A stretch of DNA of 46,074 bases from Elusimicrobiota bacterium (GTDB taxonomy: Bacteria > Elusimicrobiota > Elusimicrobia > UBA1565 > UBA9628), in assembly GCA_016212825.1 (NCBI GenBank), contig JACRDS010000139.1, positions 1 through 46,074 of the forward strand. The letters are read 5' to 3'. Positions within the stretch are counted from its first letter, which is position 1. Each line of letters opens with the position of its first letter. Under the pieces are notes generated by a model. The model was given only the letters and a program-made list of their open reading frames with translations. It was not told where the DNA came from and made no database searches. Positions 16,366 to 24,202 of the stretch are shown here, piece after piece. Both the position numbers and the translations under genes were made by a program.

Positions 16366-17498
16366 GCCCCCGGGGCGAAGCGGTGGACCGCCGCCGCCTC
16401 AAGGAGCGCCTGACCGAGCTGGGCGTGGACCCGCGCGACCCTCTGCGCGGAGGCGCCCTGGGCGAGGTCTACCTCATGCTCACCATGCGCTGCAACCTGC
16501 GCTGCCGCGCCTGCACCCTCTGGGGGGTGGGCGGCGCCTGCCAGGACCCCCGCTACCACGCGGCCATCTCCCGGCCCGCGCCGCGCGCGGCCTTCTCCAG
16601 GCTCCTCGACCAGCTGGTCCCCTACCGGCCCCGCTACGTGAACTTCTCCGGCGGCGAGCCGCTCCTGAGCTCCCTGTGCCTGCCCCTGGCCGCCAAAGCC
16701 AAGAACCTGGGCCTGCCCACCATCCTCACCACCAACGGCGTCTACATCGAGCGCTTCGCCGACCGGGTGGCGGAGTGCTTCGACCAGCTCAACATCTCGG
16801 TGGCCTGCCCCCCGGCCCTGCGCGAGAAGCTGCGCATGGGCCCGCCCGGACATTACGAGGCCATGGTGCGAGGCCTGCGCGGCCTGATGCGCCGCCGGCA
16901 TCGCCCGCTGCTGCGCCTGCTCTGCGAGGTCTTCGACTCCAACGCGGAGCATCTGGGCGAGCTCGTGGAGCACCTGAAGGGCAAGGGCATCGTGTTCGAC
17001 GAGATCCTCTTCCAGCACCTCATCTTCAACCCGCCCGAGGTCCTGGCCGCGCAGGAGCGGACCTTCCGGGAGGAGTTCGGCCTGCCCCTGGGCATGTGGC
17101 GGGGCTACGGCTACCGCCCGCGGGCCATGGATTTCGCGGCCTTCGACCGGGCCCTGCGCAAGCTGCGCCGACGCTATCCGGAGGCCCGCTTCAGCTTCGA
17201 GCTCAAGGGCGCGCAGGCCGCGCGCGACTACTACGAGGGCCGCCGGCGGAGGCTCGGCGCGGCTTTCTGCGACGGGCCCTGGACCCAGGTCCACGTCCTG
17301 CCCAACGGCGACGTCTGGACCTGCCCGGACTACATCCTGGGCAACATCGCCCGGGACCGCTTCGCCGGGATCTGGGACGGGAAGAAGGCCCGGGCCCTGC
17401 GCCGCCGGGTCATGACGCGCCTGTTCCCGGCCTGCCGCGGCTGCTTCCTGTTCTACGGCAAGGAGCAGCCCCTGGGCCTGGAGGAAGGAGGTCGGTGA
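16362..17498 (+). CDS. Radical SAM/SPASM-type protein
   Basis: The 378-aa protein has the rSAM motif CNLRCRAC (C44, C48, C51), SGGEPLL, TTNGVYI and a C-terminal SPASM-like tail with FCDGPWTQVHVLPNGDVWTC, GNIARDRF and a final CRGC. The tail resembles the auxiliary-cluster region of peptide-modifying and dehydrogenating rSAM enzymes. It differs clearly from the family A paralogs around it. Its TGA overlaps the ATG of the next gene (TGATG) and a GAGGAAGGAGG site lies at its 3' end. Confidence 0.85.
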   Translation: MSPRGEAVDRRRLKERLTELGVDPRDPLRGGALGEVYLMLTMRCNLRCRACTLWGVGGACQDPRYHAAISRPAPRAAFSRLLDQLVPYRPRYVNFSGGEPLLSSLCLPLAAKAKNLGLPTILTTNGVYIERFADRVAECFDQLNISVACPPALREKLRMGPPGHYEAMVRGLRGLMRRRHRPLLRLLCEVFDSNAEHLGELVEHLKGKGIVFDEILFQHLIFNPPEVLAAQERTFREEFGLPLGMWRGYGYRPRAMDFAAFDRALRKLRRRYPEARFSFELKGAQAARDYYEGRRRRLGAAFCDGPWTQVHVLPNGDVWTCPDYILGNIARDRFAGIWDGKKARALRRRVMTRLFPACRGCFLFYGKEQPLGLEEGGR

Positions 17499-19231
17499 TG
17501 TCCAAGTCGGAAGAGACTCTGCATCTGGTAGCGGGCCGGGCGGCCATGGCGGCCGTGTCCAAGCTCCTGGGCCTGAAGCTGACGGCCTTGTGCAGCCTGG
17601 GCGGCCAGAACGTGCGCCTGGGCCTGCGCCACGGCGGGCTGGACCTGGTCTTCTATATCCTGCCCCAGGACGCCCCGGAGGCCGAGCTTCGGACCCCAGG
17701 CCTGGCCCTGGGCTGCGATGGCGACGCCGGGCCCGCGCAGAAGCGCTTCCTCCAGGTCATGGCGGCCAAGCTCGGCAAGCGCACCTTCCAGGACGTCCTG
17801 CGCCTCATCGCCAGGGACCCGGAGACCTTCTCCGAGCCGGAGACGTTCGGGCCCTACGGGGTCACCCTGAGCGCGCCGCTGGCGGCCGGGCCCATCGGGC
17901 TGCAGGGCGGCGGCTGGCGCAACTTCTTCGCGGACCAGGATTTCGAGGTCTTGCTGGGCTACCCGGAATTGAGCATGAACAAGACCCTCTATGCCCGGTA
18001 CTCTGACCGCGAGTGCCTCTACTCCTGGGCCGGCAACGACCCGCGCAAATGGTCCTTCTTCGCCTATCCGATCCGGGCGCCGTCCGAGAGCTTCGGGGCG
18101 ACCGTGTTCCGCAAGGGGATCGTGATGGAGCTCGGCGAGCACGACATGATCCTGGGCTCCAACACGAAGGCCGACGCCATGGTCGAGTCGGTCGCCGGGG
18201 AGGCGGCGCGCTCCCGGGGCGATTTCGTGGTGTTCAACCAGTTCTGCACCACGACCGTGCTGGGCGAGGACTCCGCGGGGGTCACGGACCGGCTCGGCAA
18301 GGCCAGCGGCCGCACCGCCGTGTCCTGGAGCCACAGCGACCGGGACCGGCTGGATAATTTCGGGGGCTTCTTCAAGAACCTCTTCGACCGGCCCGGCTTC
18401 TTCGACGCGCCCGCCGACCCGGACGCGGTCAACCTGTTCCACTTCCCGCCGGACTTCCGCGAGGCGGAGCTCGTCCCCCTCCTGGGAGAGCTCGGGCTCA
18501 AGGCCAACCTGCGCCTCTTCCCGGACGTGGACTTCTCCACAGTGGAGAGACTCCCGCGCGGCTCCGCGCAGGTCTTCTGCGAGGCGAGCTCCTACCAGGC
18601 CAAGCTCAAGGAGCTGCTGGCCGGACGGCCGCGGCCCATCGTGGAGGCGCGGGCCCCGTTCGGGCTGAAGGGCACGCGGGAGTGCCTCCGGGCCATCGCG
18701 GCCGCGACCGGGCGCGCGCGCGAGCTCGACAAGGTCTGGAAGCAGAAGCTCGCGGCCCTCGAGCCGGACTGGGAGAAGATGAAGGCGGAGGCGGCAGGAC
18801 GCCGGCTGGCCTTCGTGGTGTCCGAGACGACGCTGCCCCGGCTCTGGCAGGTCCGCCACGGACAGGGAGCGCCGCTGATGCGCATGATCTTGGAGATGGG
18901 CTTCGGTGTGGATCTCCTCTATTATGCCCCCCACGCCGAGACCCCGGAGCTCCCCGAGGCCGCTCCCGGCGCGGCTTTCACGACCTTCCGGACGCCGCGC
19001 GAGCTGGAACTGGCCCTGCGCGGCGGCGCCTTCCACGCCGTCTACTCGGACATCTTCTTCGACTGGCGCATCAGCTCGGCCGGCAAGGCCCGGTTCTCGA
19101 GCAAGGACTTCGAGATGGGCCTGGCCGGAGCGCTGCGGTCGTTCGAGAGGCTGCTGGCCCTCTGCCGACTGCCGTTCTACGCCCGCTACGGCGGCCACCT
19201 GCCCAGGCCCGCCGGGAGGAGCCATGTCTGA
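17498..19231 (+). CDS. Nitrogenase component-1-like protein, alpha (NifD/BchN-like) type, copy 1
   Basis: The 577-aa protein aligns by eye to nitrogenase-type component 1. The segment ELGEHDMILGSNTKADAMVE, then FCTTTVLGEDSAGV, follows the order of NifD 'DIVFGG..KL..I' and 'CP.GLIGDDI.AV'. Cys173 (SDRECLY, in place of GPxGC) and Cys250 are candidate Fe-S ligands; the first NifD ligand has no Cys equivalent. The C-terminus has FSSKDFEMGLAGALRSFERLL, comparable to the nitrogenase 'G..G' helix. No FeMo-cofactor Cys/His pair was recognised. It is paired with the beta-type gene at 19224 (8-base overlap) and closely resembles the protein at 25536. Confidence 0.8.
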   Translation: MSKSEETLHLVAGRAAMAAVSKLLGLKLTALCSLGGQNVRLGLRHGGLDLVFYILPQDAPEAELRTPGLALGCDGDAGPAQKRFLQVMAAKLGKRTFQDVLRLIARDPETFSEPETFGPYGVTLSAPLAAGPIGLQGGGWRNFFADQDFEVLLGYPELSMNKTLYARYSDRECLYSWAGNDPRKWSFFAYPIRAPSESFGATVFRKGIVMELGEHDMILGSNTKADAMVESVAGEAARSRGDFVVFNQFCTTTVLGEDSAGVTDRLGKASGRTAVSWSHSDRDRLDNFGGFFKNLFDRPGFFDAPADPDAVNLFHFPPDFREAELVPLLGELGLKANLRLFPDVDFSTVERLPRGSAQVFCEASSYQAKLKELLAGRPRPIVEARAPFGLKGTRECLRAIAAATGRARELDKVWKQKLAALEPDWEKMKAEAAGRRLAFVVSETTLPRLWQVRHGQGAPLMRMILEMGFGVDLLYYAPHAETPELPEAAPGAAFTTFRTPRELELALRGGAFHAVYSDIFFDWRISSAGKARFSSKDFEMGLAGALRSFERLLALCRLPFYARYGGHLPRPAGRSHV

Positions 19232-20531
19232 GAGACCCGGCGTACGCCTCAACCCCCCGTACATGCACGGCGCGTTCCTCGCCCTCAACGCCGTGTCGGA
19301 CGCCTACTTCCTGGGCGACGGTCCGGACTGCATCCGGGCCAAGGCCGAGCAGATCCACGGCCGCCACGACCTGTGCTCCACGCTCATGTCCTGCGAGGGC
19401 AACCACCGCATCAACTACACGGGCCTGAGCGTCTTCAATATCGCGACGAACATCGAGGGCGAGATCGTCTCCGGCTTGCGCGGCATCGCCGCGCGGCCGG
19501 GCTGCGGGGCGGTCTTCATGGGCGCCATCCCCATGTGCGCCATCGCGGGCACGGACTACGAGCGGCTCCTGCGCGAGGCCCTCTCCGGCTCCGCCAAGCC
19601 CGCCTTCCTCATCCCCCCGCAGAGCGGGCTCGCCGGGGACTGGCTCGACGGCTACGCCGCGGTGCTGGAGGCCCTGGCCGCCGGCATGGACCTGCGCGGC
19701 GCCAAGCCCCGCCCCAAGGGCGTGGCCGTGGTGGGCTACCTGATGGGGCGCAACGAGGGCGACCACCGGGGCAACGTCAAGGAGCTCGAGCGCATGCTGC
19801 GCGCGCTGGGCCTCGACCCGGTCTCGGTCTGGCTGTCCGGCGGCCGCACCGAGGACCTGCGCGAGGTCCGCCGCGCGGAGGCCATCGTCTCCCTGCCGCA
19901 CGGCCGCAAGGCGGCGCGCATCCTGGCGGGACGCCTGCGCGTGCGGCTCGTCGAAGCGGAGCCCCCCTTCGGGCTCGCGGCCAGCCGGCGCTTCATGGAA
20001 CGGCTCGGCAAGGAGTTCAGGAAGGAGGCCTCGGCGCGCCGGTTCATCGCGCAGGAGCTCGACGAGGCCGCTCCGAAGCTGCAGTGGGTGCTGCCCCACG
20101 CCTTCATGGGCCGACGCTTCGCCTACGCCGGGGACCCGCACTACGCCGCGCCCTTCGCCGAGACGATCGAGGAGCTCGGGGGCAGGATTGCCGGCATGAT
20201 CCTGCTGGGAGCCCCGCGGCACCTGCCCGAGGACCTGCGCGCCTCCCTGTTGGCGCGGCCCCGCACGGCCTTCGAGCCCATGCAGCCCGAGGTGGAGCGG
20301 GACTGGTTCGGGCTCTCCCGGGACCGGGCGGACCTCTTCGTGACCACCACCATGGCCCTCGAGCTCATCCGGCCCGAGACCTCCTGGGTCGAGTTCGGCT
20401 ACCCGTCGGACTACACCCATTTCCTGAAGGACGAGCCCTTCCTGGGGTTCACAGGCGCGCTGGGCTTCCTGTCGCGGCTGGCCAACGAGATCACCCGGGG
20501 CCTGTACGTCTCCACGCCCGTGCGGGATTGA
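19224..20531 (+). CDS. Nitrogenase component-1-like protein, beta (NifK/BchB-like) type, copy 1
   Basis: The 435-aa protein resembles NifK/BchB. It has GDGPDC (Cys36, as GSQGC), IPMCAIAGTDYE (Cys105, as TTCMAEVIGDD), NEGDHRGNVKELERMLRALGL (the 'ei.rlL..iGi' region), a YAGDPHYAAPFAETIEELGG block and PFLGFTGALGFLSRLANEI (as the GY.GA.RL..li.n helix). The first NifK Cys (CQPLG) is missing. Together with the alpha protein this leaves two plus two Cys, enough for one bridging [4Fe-4S] cluster. A GGGAGGAG site precedes the ATG. Beta versus alpha identity is by eye. Confidence 0.8.
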   Translation: MSERPGVRLNPPYMHGAFLALNAVSDAYFLGDGPDCIRAKAEQIHGRHDLCSTLMSCEGNHRINYTGLSVFNIATNIEGEIVSGLRGIAARPGCGAVFMGAIPMCAIAGTDYERLLREALSGSAKPAFLIPPQSGLAGDWLDGYAAVLEALAAGMDLRGAKPRPKGVAVVGYLMGRNEGDHRGNVKELERMLRALGLDPVSVWLSGGRTEDLREVRRAEAIVSLPHGRKAARILAGRLRVRLVEAEPPFGLAASRRFMERLGKEFRKEASARRFIAQELDEAAPKLQWVLPHAFMGRRFAYAGDPHYAAPFAETIEELGGRIAGMILLGAPRHLPEDLRASLLARPRTAFEPMQPEVERDWFGLSRDRADLFVTTTMALELIRPETSWVEFGYPSDYTHFLKDEPFLGFTGALGFLSRLANEITRGLYVSTPVRD

Positions 20532-20533
20532 GC

Positions 20534-21433
20534 ATGGGCGCGCGCGACTACTCCGGCTCGCTCATGGTCATGCTGACCTACGCCTGCCAGATGCGCTGCG
20601 CCTACTGCGGGGTGCGCAACCGCCCGGTGCACATGGGCTGGGAGACCCTGCGCCGCGGCCTGGACCTGCTCTTCACCGCGCCGCGCCAGGACCTGCAGCT
20701 GCGCTATTTCGGAGGCGAGCCCCTGCTGCGCTTCGGCCTCATCCAGAAAGCCGTGGACCATGCCGGGCGCTCGGGCCGCAGCGTCCGGCACATGATCACC
20801 ACCAACGGCCTGCTCCTGGACGCCAAGAAGCTGTCCTGGCTCTCCGGCCGCGACGTGGAAATCATGTTCAGCCTCGACGGCCTGGCCCGGACGCACCGGC
20901 ACCGGCGCATCATCGCAAACCTGCGCGCCCTGCAGAAAAGTGGCCTGCCCTATTTCGTCAACTTCGTGGTGGAGCCCGGAGGCCACGAGCAGGCGAAGGC
21001 GGAGCTCGACTGGCTCGCCGGCCAGGGCGTGCGCCGGGTGCAGGTCGGCTACCAGGTCGGGACCCTCTGGAGCCCGGCCCAGCAGCGGGCTTATCTGGAC
21101 CTGCTCCGCAGGGTTCCCGCAGGACTCGACCTGCTCAACAGGCACAATCAAGCCGAGCCTGTGATGCTCAGCGACGAGGCGATCGTGGACACCGACGGCA
21201 AGGTCTATTTCGACGCGGCCCTGTTCGTGGAGCGCTTCTTCCCCCGCCTGCGGCGGACCATGCTCCTGGGCCGCCTGGACGAGGGTCTGGACCTCGCGCG
21301 CCTGGAGCGGACCCGGGCCGAGGTCCTGCGGCGCTTCAAGCGCGCTTACCCCCCTTCGACCGCCAAGGGCAGGCTCTTCCTCAACAACCTGGGTCTGGGC
21401 CTGGCCGCGGGCCGGCTCATGGAGCGCGCCTGA
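20534..21433 (+). CDS. Short radical SAM protein, paralog family A
   Basis: The 299-aa protein has CQMRCAYC (C18, C22, C25), FGGEPLLRF, TTNGLLLD, EPVMLSDEAIVDTDG and FLNNLGLG near the C-terminus. It has no SPASM Cys cluster. It follows the beta-type nitrogenase-like gene after two bases and precedes the gene at 21451 by 17 bases. Confidence 0.85.
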   Translation: MGARDYSGSLMVMLTYACQMRCAYCGVRNRPVHMGWETLRRGLDLLFTAPRQDLQLRYFGGEPLLRFGLIQKAVDHAGRSGRSVRHMITTNGLLLDAKKLSWLSGRDVEIMFSLDGLARTHRHRRIIANLRALQKSGLPYFVNFVVEPGGHEQAKAELDWLAGQGVRRVQVGYQVGTLWSPAQQRAYLDLLRRVPAGLDLLNRHNQAEPVMLSDEAIVDTDGKVYFDAALFVERFFPRLRRTMLLGRLDEGLDLARLERTRAEVLRRFKRAYPPSTAKGRLFLNNLGLGLAAGRLMERA

Positions 21434-21450
21434 AGCTCCGGGAGGCCGGC

Positions 21451-23121
21451 GTGGCCGTGGTCCTGCCCCGCGTGCTCGAGGTGGAGGCGGGCTGCCCGGA
21501 GTTCGAGCGCGGGCTCCGGCTCTTCCTCGCGCTGCCCAGCCGCCGGCTGCGCCTGGAGCTGGAAGGCTTCCAGCCGGGCTGGCTCAAGCCTCTGGAGATA
21601 GCCGCCGGGTGGGACAAGGACCTGGACATCGTCTTGAGAGATTGCCCGTCTTTGCCCCGCGCGGCCGCCCAAAAGCTGGCGCTGCTGGGCGCGCGCAGCC
21701 TCTTGTCCGTCCGGCATGCCGGCGCCTGGGCCCGGCTCGAAGGACTTGGCCTGCGGCCCGCAGTGGAACTGCCGTCCTCGAATCTGGTGACACCTCACTT
21801 AAGTAGGGAATTAAGTGAGGTGTCACCGAATATGCGGATGCGATTCGGCTTCCGGCCGGATGAGCGCCTGCTGCGCTCCTGCGCCGGGCTGGAGGTCATC
21901 AATTTCTGGGAAGAGGACGAGCCCCCTCTGCTGGCCTCGAACCTGCGGCTGACCGCGGCCGGCAAGGTCGGCTGGGCCACGGCCCTGCGCCTTGGCCATC
22001 TCTGGCCGCAGCTGGCCCATGCGGCGCCGCCCGTCCCTCTGGCCCGGCTCAAGAGTCTGCGCGGGCTCTTCATGGCGCCGGCGGCCAGGCAGGCCTGGGC
22101 CAGCCGGCTCCTGCGCGGCGCGGCGCGCAGCCGCTGGCTGGCCGCCGTCAGCGCGGGCCTGCACCGGCACGACTTCTTCGCCAAGCCCTGCCCCGGCTTC
22201 CGGGACGGCTCCGAGAACAAGAGCCTGCGCCGGGGGATCATCGGCGCCGGCCTGGCCGTGCAGGACCGGTTCCTGCGCAGCCGCCTGCCGGAGATCAAGT
22301 CCGTGTTCCTGTTCCTGCGCTCCGGCTGCGTCAATGACTGCGTCTTCTGCCGCCACAAGGATGACGAGCCGGGCCGGCCGCTCGGCGAGATCCGGCGCTT
22401 TCTGGCCGGCGGCGCCAGGACCCGGCGCAGCCGGATCGCGCTGGTGGGCAACGAGCCCCTCCGCCATCCCAGGATCGCGGGAATCCTGAGGCTGTGCCGG
22501 AAAGCGGGGTTCCGGGATGTCGAGGTGATGACCTCGGGCACGCTCCTGGCCGACCTCGCCCTGGCGCGGGCGCTCCAAGAGGCCGGGGCCACGGCCTTCG
22601 CCATCCCCCTCTACGGCACGACGCCCGACACGCATGACGCGGTCTCGGGCCGGGCCGGGAGCTTCGCCCGGACGGTGCAGGGCCTCGAGAACCTGCGCCG
22701 CCTCGGCCTGGCGGCCTTCATCCACACGAACCTGATGAAGGCCACCCTCCCGCACCTGGCCGGCCTGGAGAAGCTGGCCGCCGGAGAATGGGGGCTGCCC
22801 TTCGCGATACTGCCCCTGCGGCCCAAAGACCCCTCCAGCATGAACCGGCCTTACGCGGAGCTCGAGCCCTCCTACGCCGAGCTCCTGCGCGGAGGAGCGG
22901 GGCTGCGCTGCCTGGCCGGACTGCCCGTCTGCGTGCAGCGGCGCATCCGCGGCAGCGGCCCGGAAGGCCGGCTGGCGGATGGGATGCGGCTCTACCTGCT
23001 CCACCAGAGCTTCGTCAAGCCCGAGTCCTGCGCGGGCTGTCCCTGGTCCGCGTCCTGCCTGGGGACCTTCCGGGAGCACCTCAAGCTCCACCCGCGGGAC
23101 CTGTCTCTGCTCAGGTACTGA
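21451..23121 (+). CDS. Radical SAM protein, family B, with a long unassigned N-terminal half
   Basis: The 556-aa protein has an unassigned N-terminal part of about 280 residues, then the rSAM motif CVNDCVFC (C293, C297, C300), a modified GNEPLRHP in place of GGEP, and HDAVSGRAGSF. The C-terminus has CAGCPWSASC followed by FREHLKLH. This tail matches those of the genes at 13233 and 28278 (CxxC-x5-C, then an aromatic and a Leu-containing helix), so the three form family B. A 42-bp palindromic element (21786-21827) is inserted in frame in the N-terminal half. The GTG start has GGGAGG upstream. It ends the operon. Confidence 0.75.
   Translation: MAVVLPRVLEVEAGCPEFERGLRLFLALPSRRLRLELEGFQPGWLKPLEIAAGWDKDLDIVLRDCPSLPRAAAQKLALLGARSLLSVRHAGAWARLEGLGLRPAVELPSSNLVTPHLSRELSEVSPNMRMRFGFRPDERLLRSCAGLEVINFWEEDEPPLLASNLRLTAAGKVGWATALRLGHLWPQLAHAAPPVPLARLKSLRGLFMAPAARQAWASRLLRGAARSRWLAAVSAGLHRHDFFAKPCPGFRDGSENKSLRRGIIGAGLAVQDRFLRSRLPEIKSVFLFLRSGCVNDCVFCRHKDDEPGRPLGEIRRFLAGGARTRRSRIALVGNEPLRHPRIAGILRLCRKAGFRDVEVMTSGTLLADLALARALQEAGATAFAIPLYGTTPDTHDAVSGRAGSFARTVQGLENLRRLGLAAFIHTNLMKATLPHLAGLEKLAAGEWGLPFAILPLRPKDPSSMNRPYAELEPSYAELLRGGAGLRCLAGLPVCVQRRIRGSGPEGRLADGMRLYLLHQSFVKPESCAGCPWSASCLGTFREHLKLHPRDLSLLRY
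21786..21827. repeat. 42-bp palindromic element inside a coding region
   Basis: Perfect 17-bp inverted arms, left 21786-21802 (GGTGACACCTCACTTAA) and right 21811-21827, surround an 8-base loop. It is much more A/T-rich than the flanking gene, is 42 bases (14 codons) long, and keeps the reading frame without a stop, encoding VTPHLSRELSEVSP. It looks like a small mobile palindrome of the REP or RPE type. Confidence 0.75.
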
Positions 23122-23160
23122 GCCGCATCGCGCTCGCCAGCCGGCGGGGATCACCCCTCT

Positions 23161-23270
23161 TGGTCCTTTGCATAAACCCGGATTTTACAATCGAATTCTT
23201 CGACTAATATTTTGTCCTGCCTTTAGCAGTATTATTTCTAATGCACAATCCGGGTTAAAGCAACGGACCA
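23161..23270. repeat. 110-bp element with 24-bp imperfect terminal inverted repeats
   Basis: Left arm TGGTCC-T-TTGC-ATA-AACCCGGATT (23161-23184) is the inverted match of the right arm 23247-23270, with 20 of 24 positions identical. The 62 bases between are strikingly A/T-rich in a GC-rich setting. It lies between the end of the long operon (23121) and the stop codon (23255) of the convergent rSAM gene, so the right arm contributes the last codons of that gene. It could be a MITE-like element, a large bidirectional terminator hairpin, or both. No clear target-site duplication was seen. Confidence 0.55.
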
Positions 23271-24139
23271 GAAAAGAAAGGCCGGCTCGCCCCGGCGCCG
23301 GAGCGCTGCAAGCCGAGCACGAAGCGCGTGAGCTCCGCATCCGCGCGGCGCGTCCCTTCCAGAACCTCCGGGGAGAAGCACGACTCCAGCAGGCCGTCCA
23401 GCTCCCGTGCCGGCGGAAAGGGCTTGAGGTGGCGCGGCCGGCGGACGTCTCCCAGCGCCAGCCTCCCGGCCCGGAGGATGCCGTCGCGCACCAGGACCAG
23501 GTTCGACGCGTAGACCTTGCCGTCCGTGTCCACGCACCAGCCGTCGTTGTACAAGGGGACCCGCCCGGCCCGCCGCAGGTTGAGCACCTCGATGCCGCCG
23601 CGCGCCGCGCGCGCCAGTCCCGCGAAGGCGCGGCGCAGATGAGCCAGCTGCGCGGGCGTCCAAGCCTTGAAATAGACCGGCAGGAAATTGAAGCGCCGGA
23701 AGCCCATGCCCCGGGCCTGGCGCAGGCGCGCCAGGACCTCTTCCGCCGGCTGGCCCGGGGGCAGGATGAAGTTCAGGGCGGCTCCGGGCAGACGGCGCAC
23801 CCAGGGGCTGGGGCGGCCGAAGAAGACCTCCACCTCGGGATGGCCGGCGAGGAATCGGCACATGGCCTCGTCCATGAGCTTCCCCTGCGTGGACAGCTCG
23901 AAGGAGGCTTCCAGCCCCAGCGCGGCCGCGCCGCGCCCGGCCGCGCGCACCAGGCCCGGCTTGAGCAAGGGCTCGCCTCCGAAGAGCTTGATCCGGCCGC
24001 CCCGGCCCAGGCACGGCCCCAGGCCGCGCAGGGCCGCCCGAAGGGTCTGGCGGCTCATGTCGCGGGCTTTGAACTCCTGCGGGCAGAAGCCGCAGCGCGC
24101 CGGGCAGCGGCGGGTCAGGACCAGGGTCAGGGCCTTCAC
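23255..24139 (-). CDS. Short radical SAM protein, paralog family A (divergent member)
   Basis: The 294-aa protein has the rSAM motif CPARCGFC (C12, C16, C19), FGGEPLLKPG, and CVDTDGKVYASNLVL. It keeps the VDTDG mark of family A but lacks the final LNN motif; its C-terminus is RFVLGLQRSGAG and then the right arm of the inverted-repeat element. The GTG at 24139 was chosen because a TATAAT on this strand (24151-24146) lies exactly six bases before it. An in-frame GTG at 24145 would sit directly on the -10. The gene is transcribed against the operons on both sides of it. Confidence 0.75.
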   Translation of the reverse strand: MKALTLVLTRRCPARCGFCPQEFKARDMSRQTLRAALRGLGPCLGRGGRIKLFGGEPLLKPGLVRAAGRGAAALGLEASFELSTQGKLMDEAMCRFLAGHPEVEVFFGRPSPWVRRLPGAALNFILPPGQPAEEVLARLRQARGMGFRRFNFLPVYFKAWTPAQLAHLRRAFAGLARAARGGIEVLNLRRAGRVPLYNDGWCVDTDGKVYASNLVLVRDGILRAGRLALGDVRRPRHLKPFPPARELDGLLESCFSPEVLEGTRRADAELTRFVLGLQRSGAGASRPFFSGPLL

Positions 24140-24144
24140 CTCCA

Positions 24145-24202
24145 CATTATAGACAATCCGTCGGAGTCGTCCGGGTCCGGAAATTGCTACATTGATATAA
24201 TG
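24145..24202. promoter_or_regulatory. Divergent promoter region with mirror-image -10 boxes
   Basis: CATTATA-N2-CAAT (24145-24157) and ATTG-N-TATAATG (24191-24202) form an inverted repeat. On the minus strand TATAAT (24151-24146) is six bases before the GTG at 24139. On the plus strand TACATT (24188-24193) is six bases before the ATG at 24200, while TATAAT (24196-24201) overlaps that ATG. No good -35 is visible on either strand. The symmetry could also serve a shared regulator. Confidence 0.45.

Noticed and set aside
7381..23121. A NifB-like radical SAM gene among the cluster
   Set aside because: None of the rSAM proteins shows a NifB-type N-terminal motif with a NifX domain; their features match other rSAM groups.
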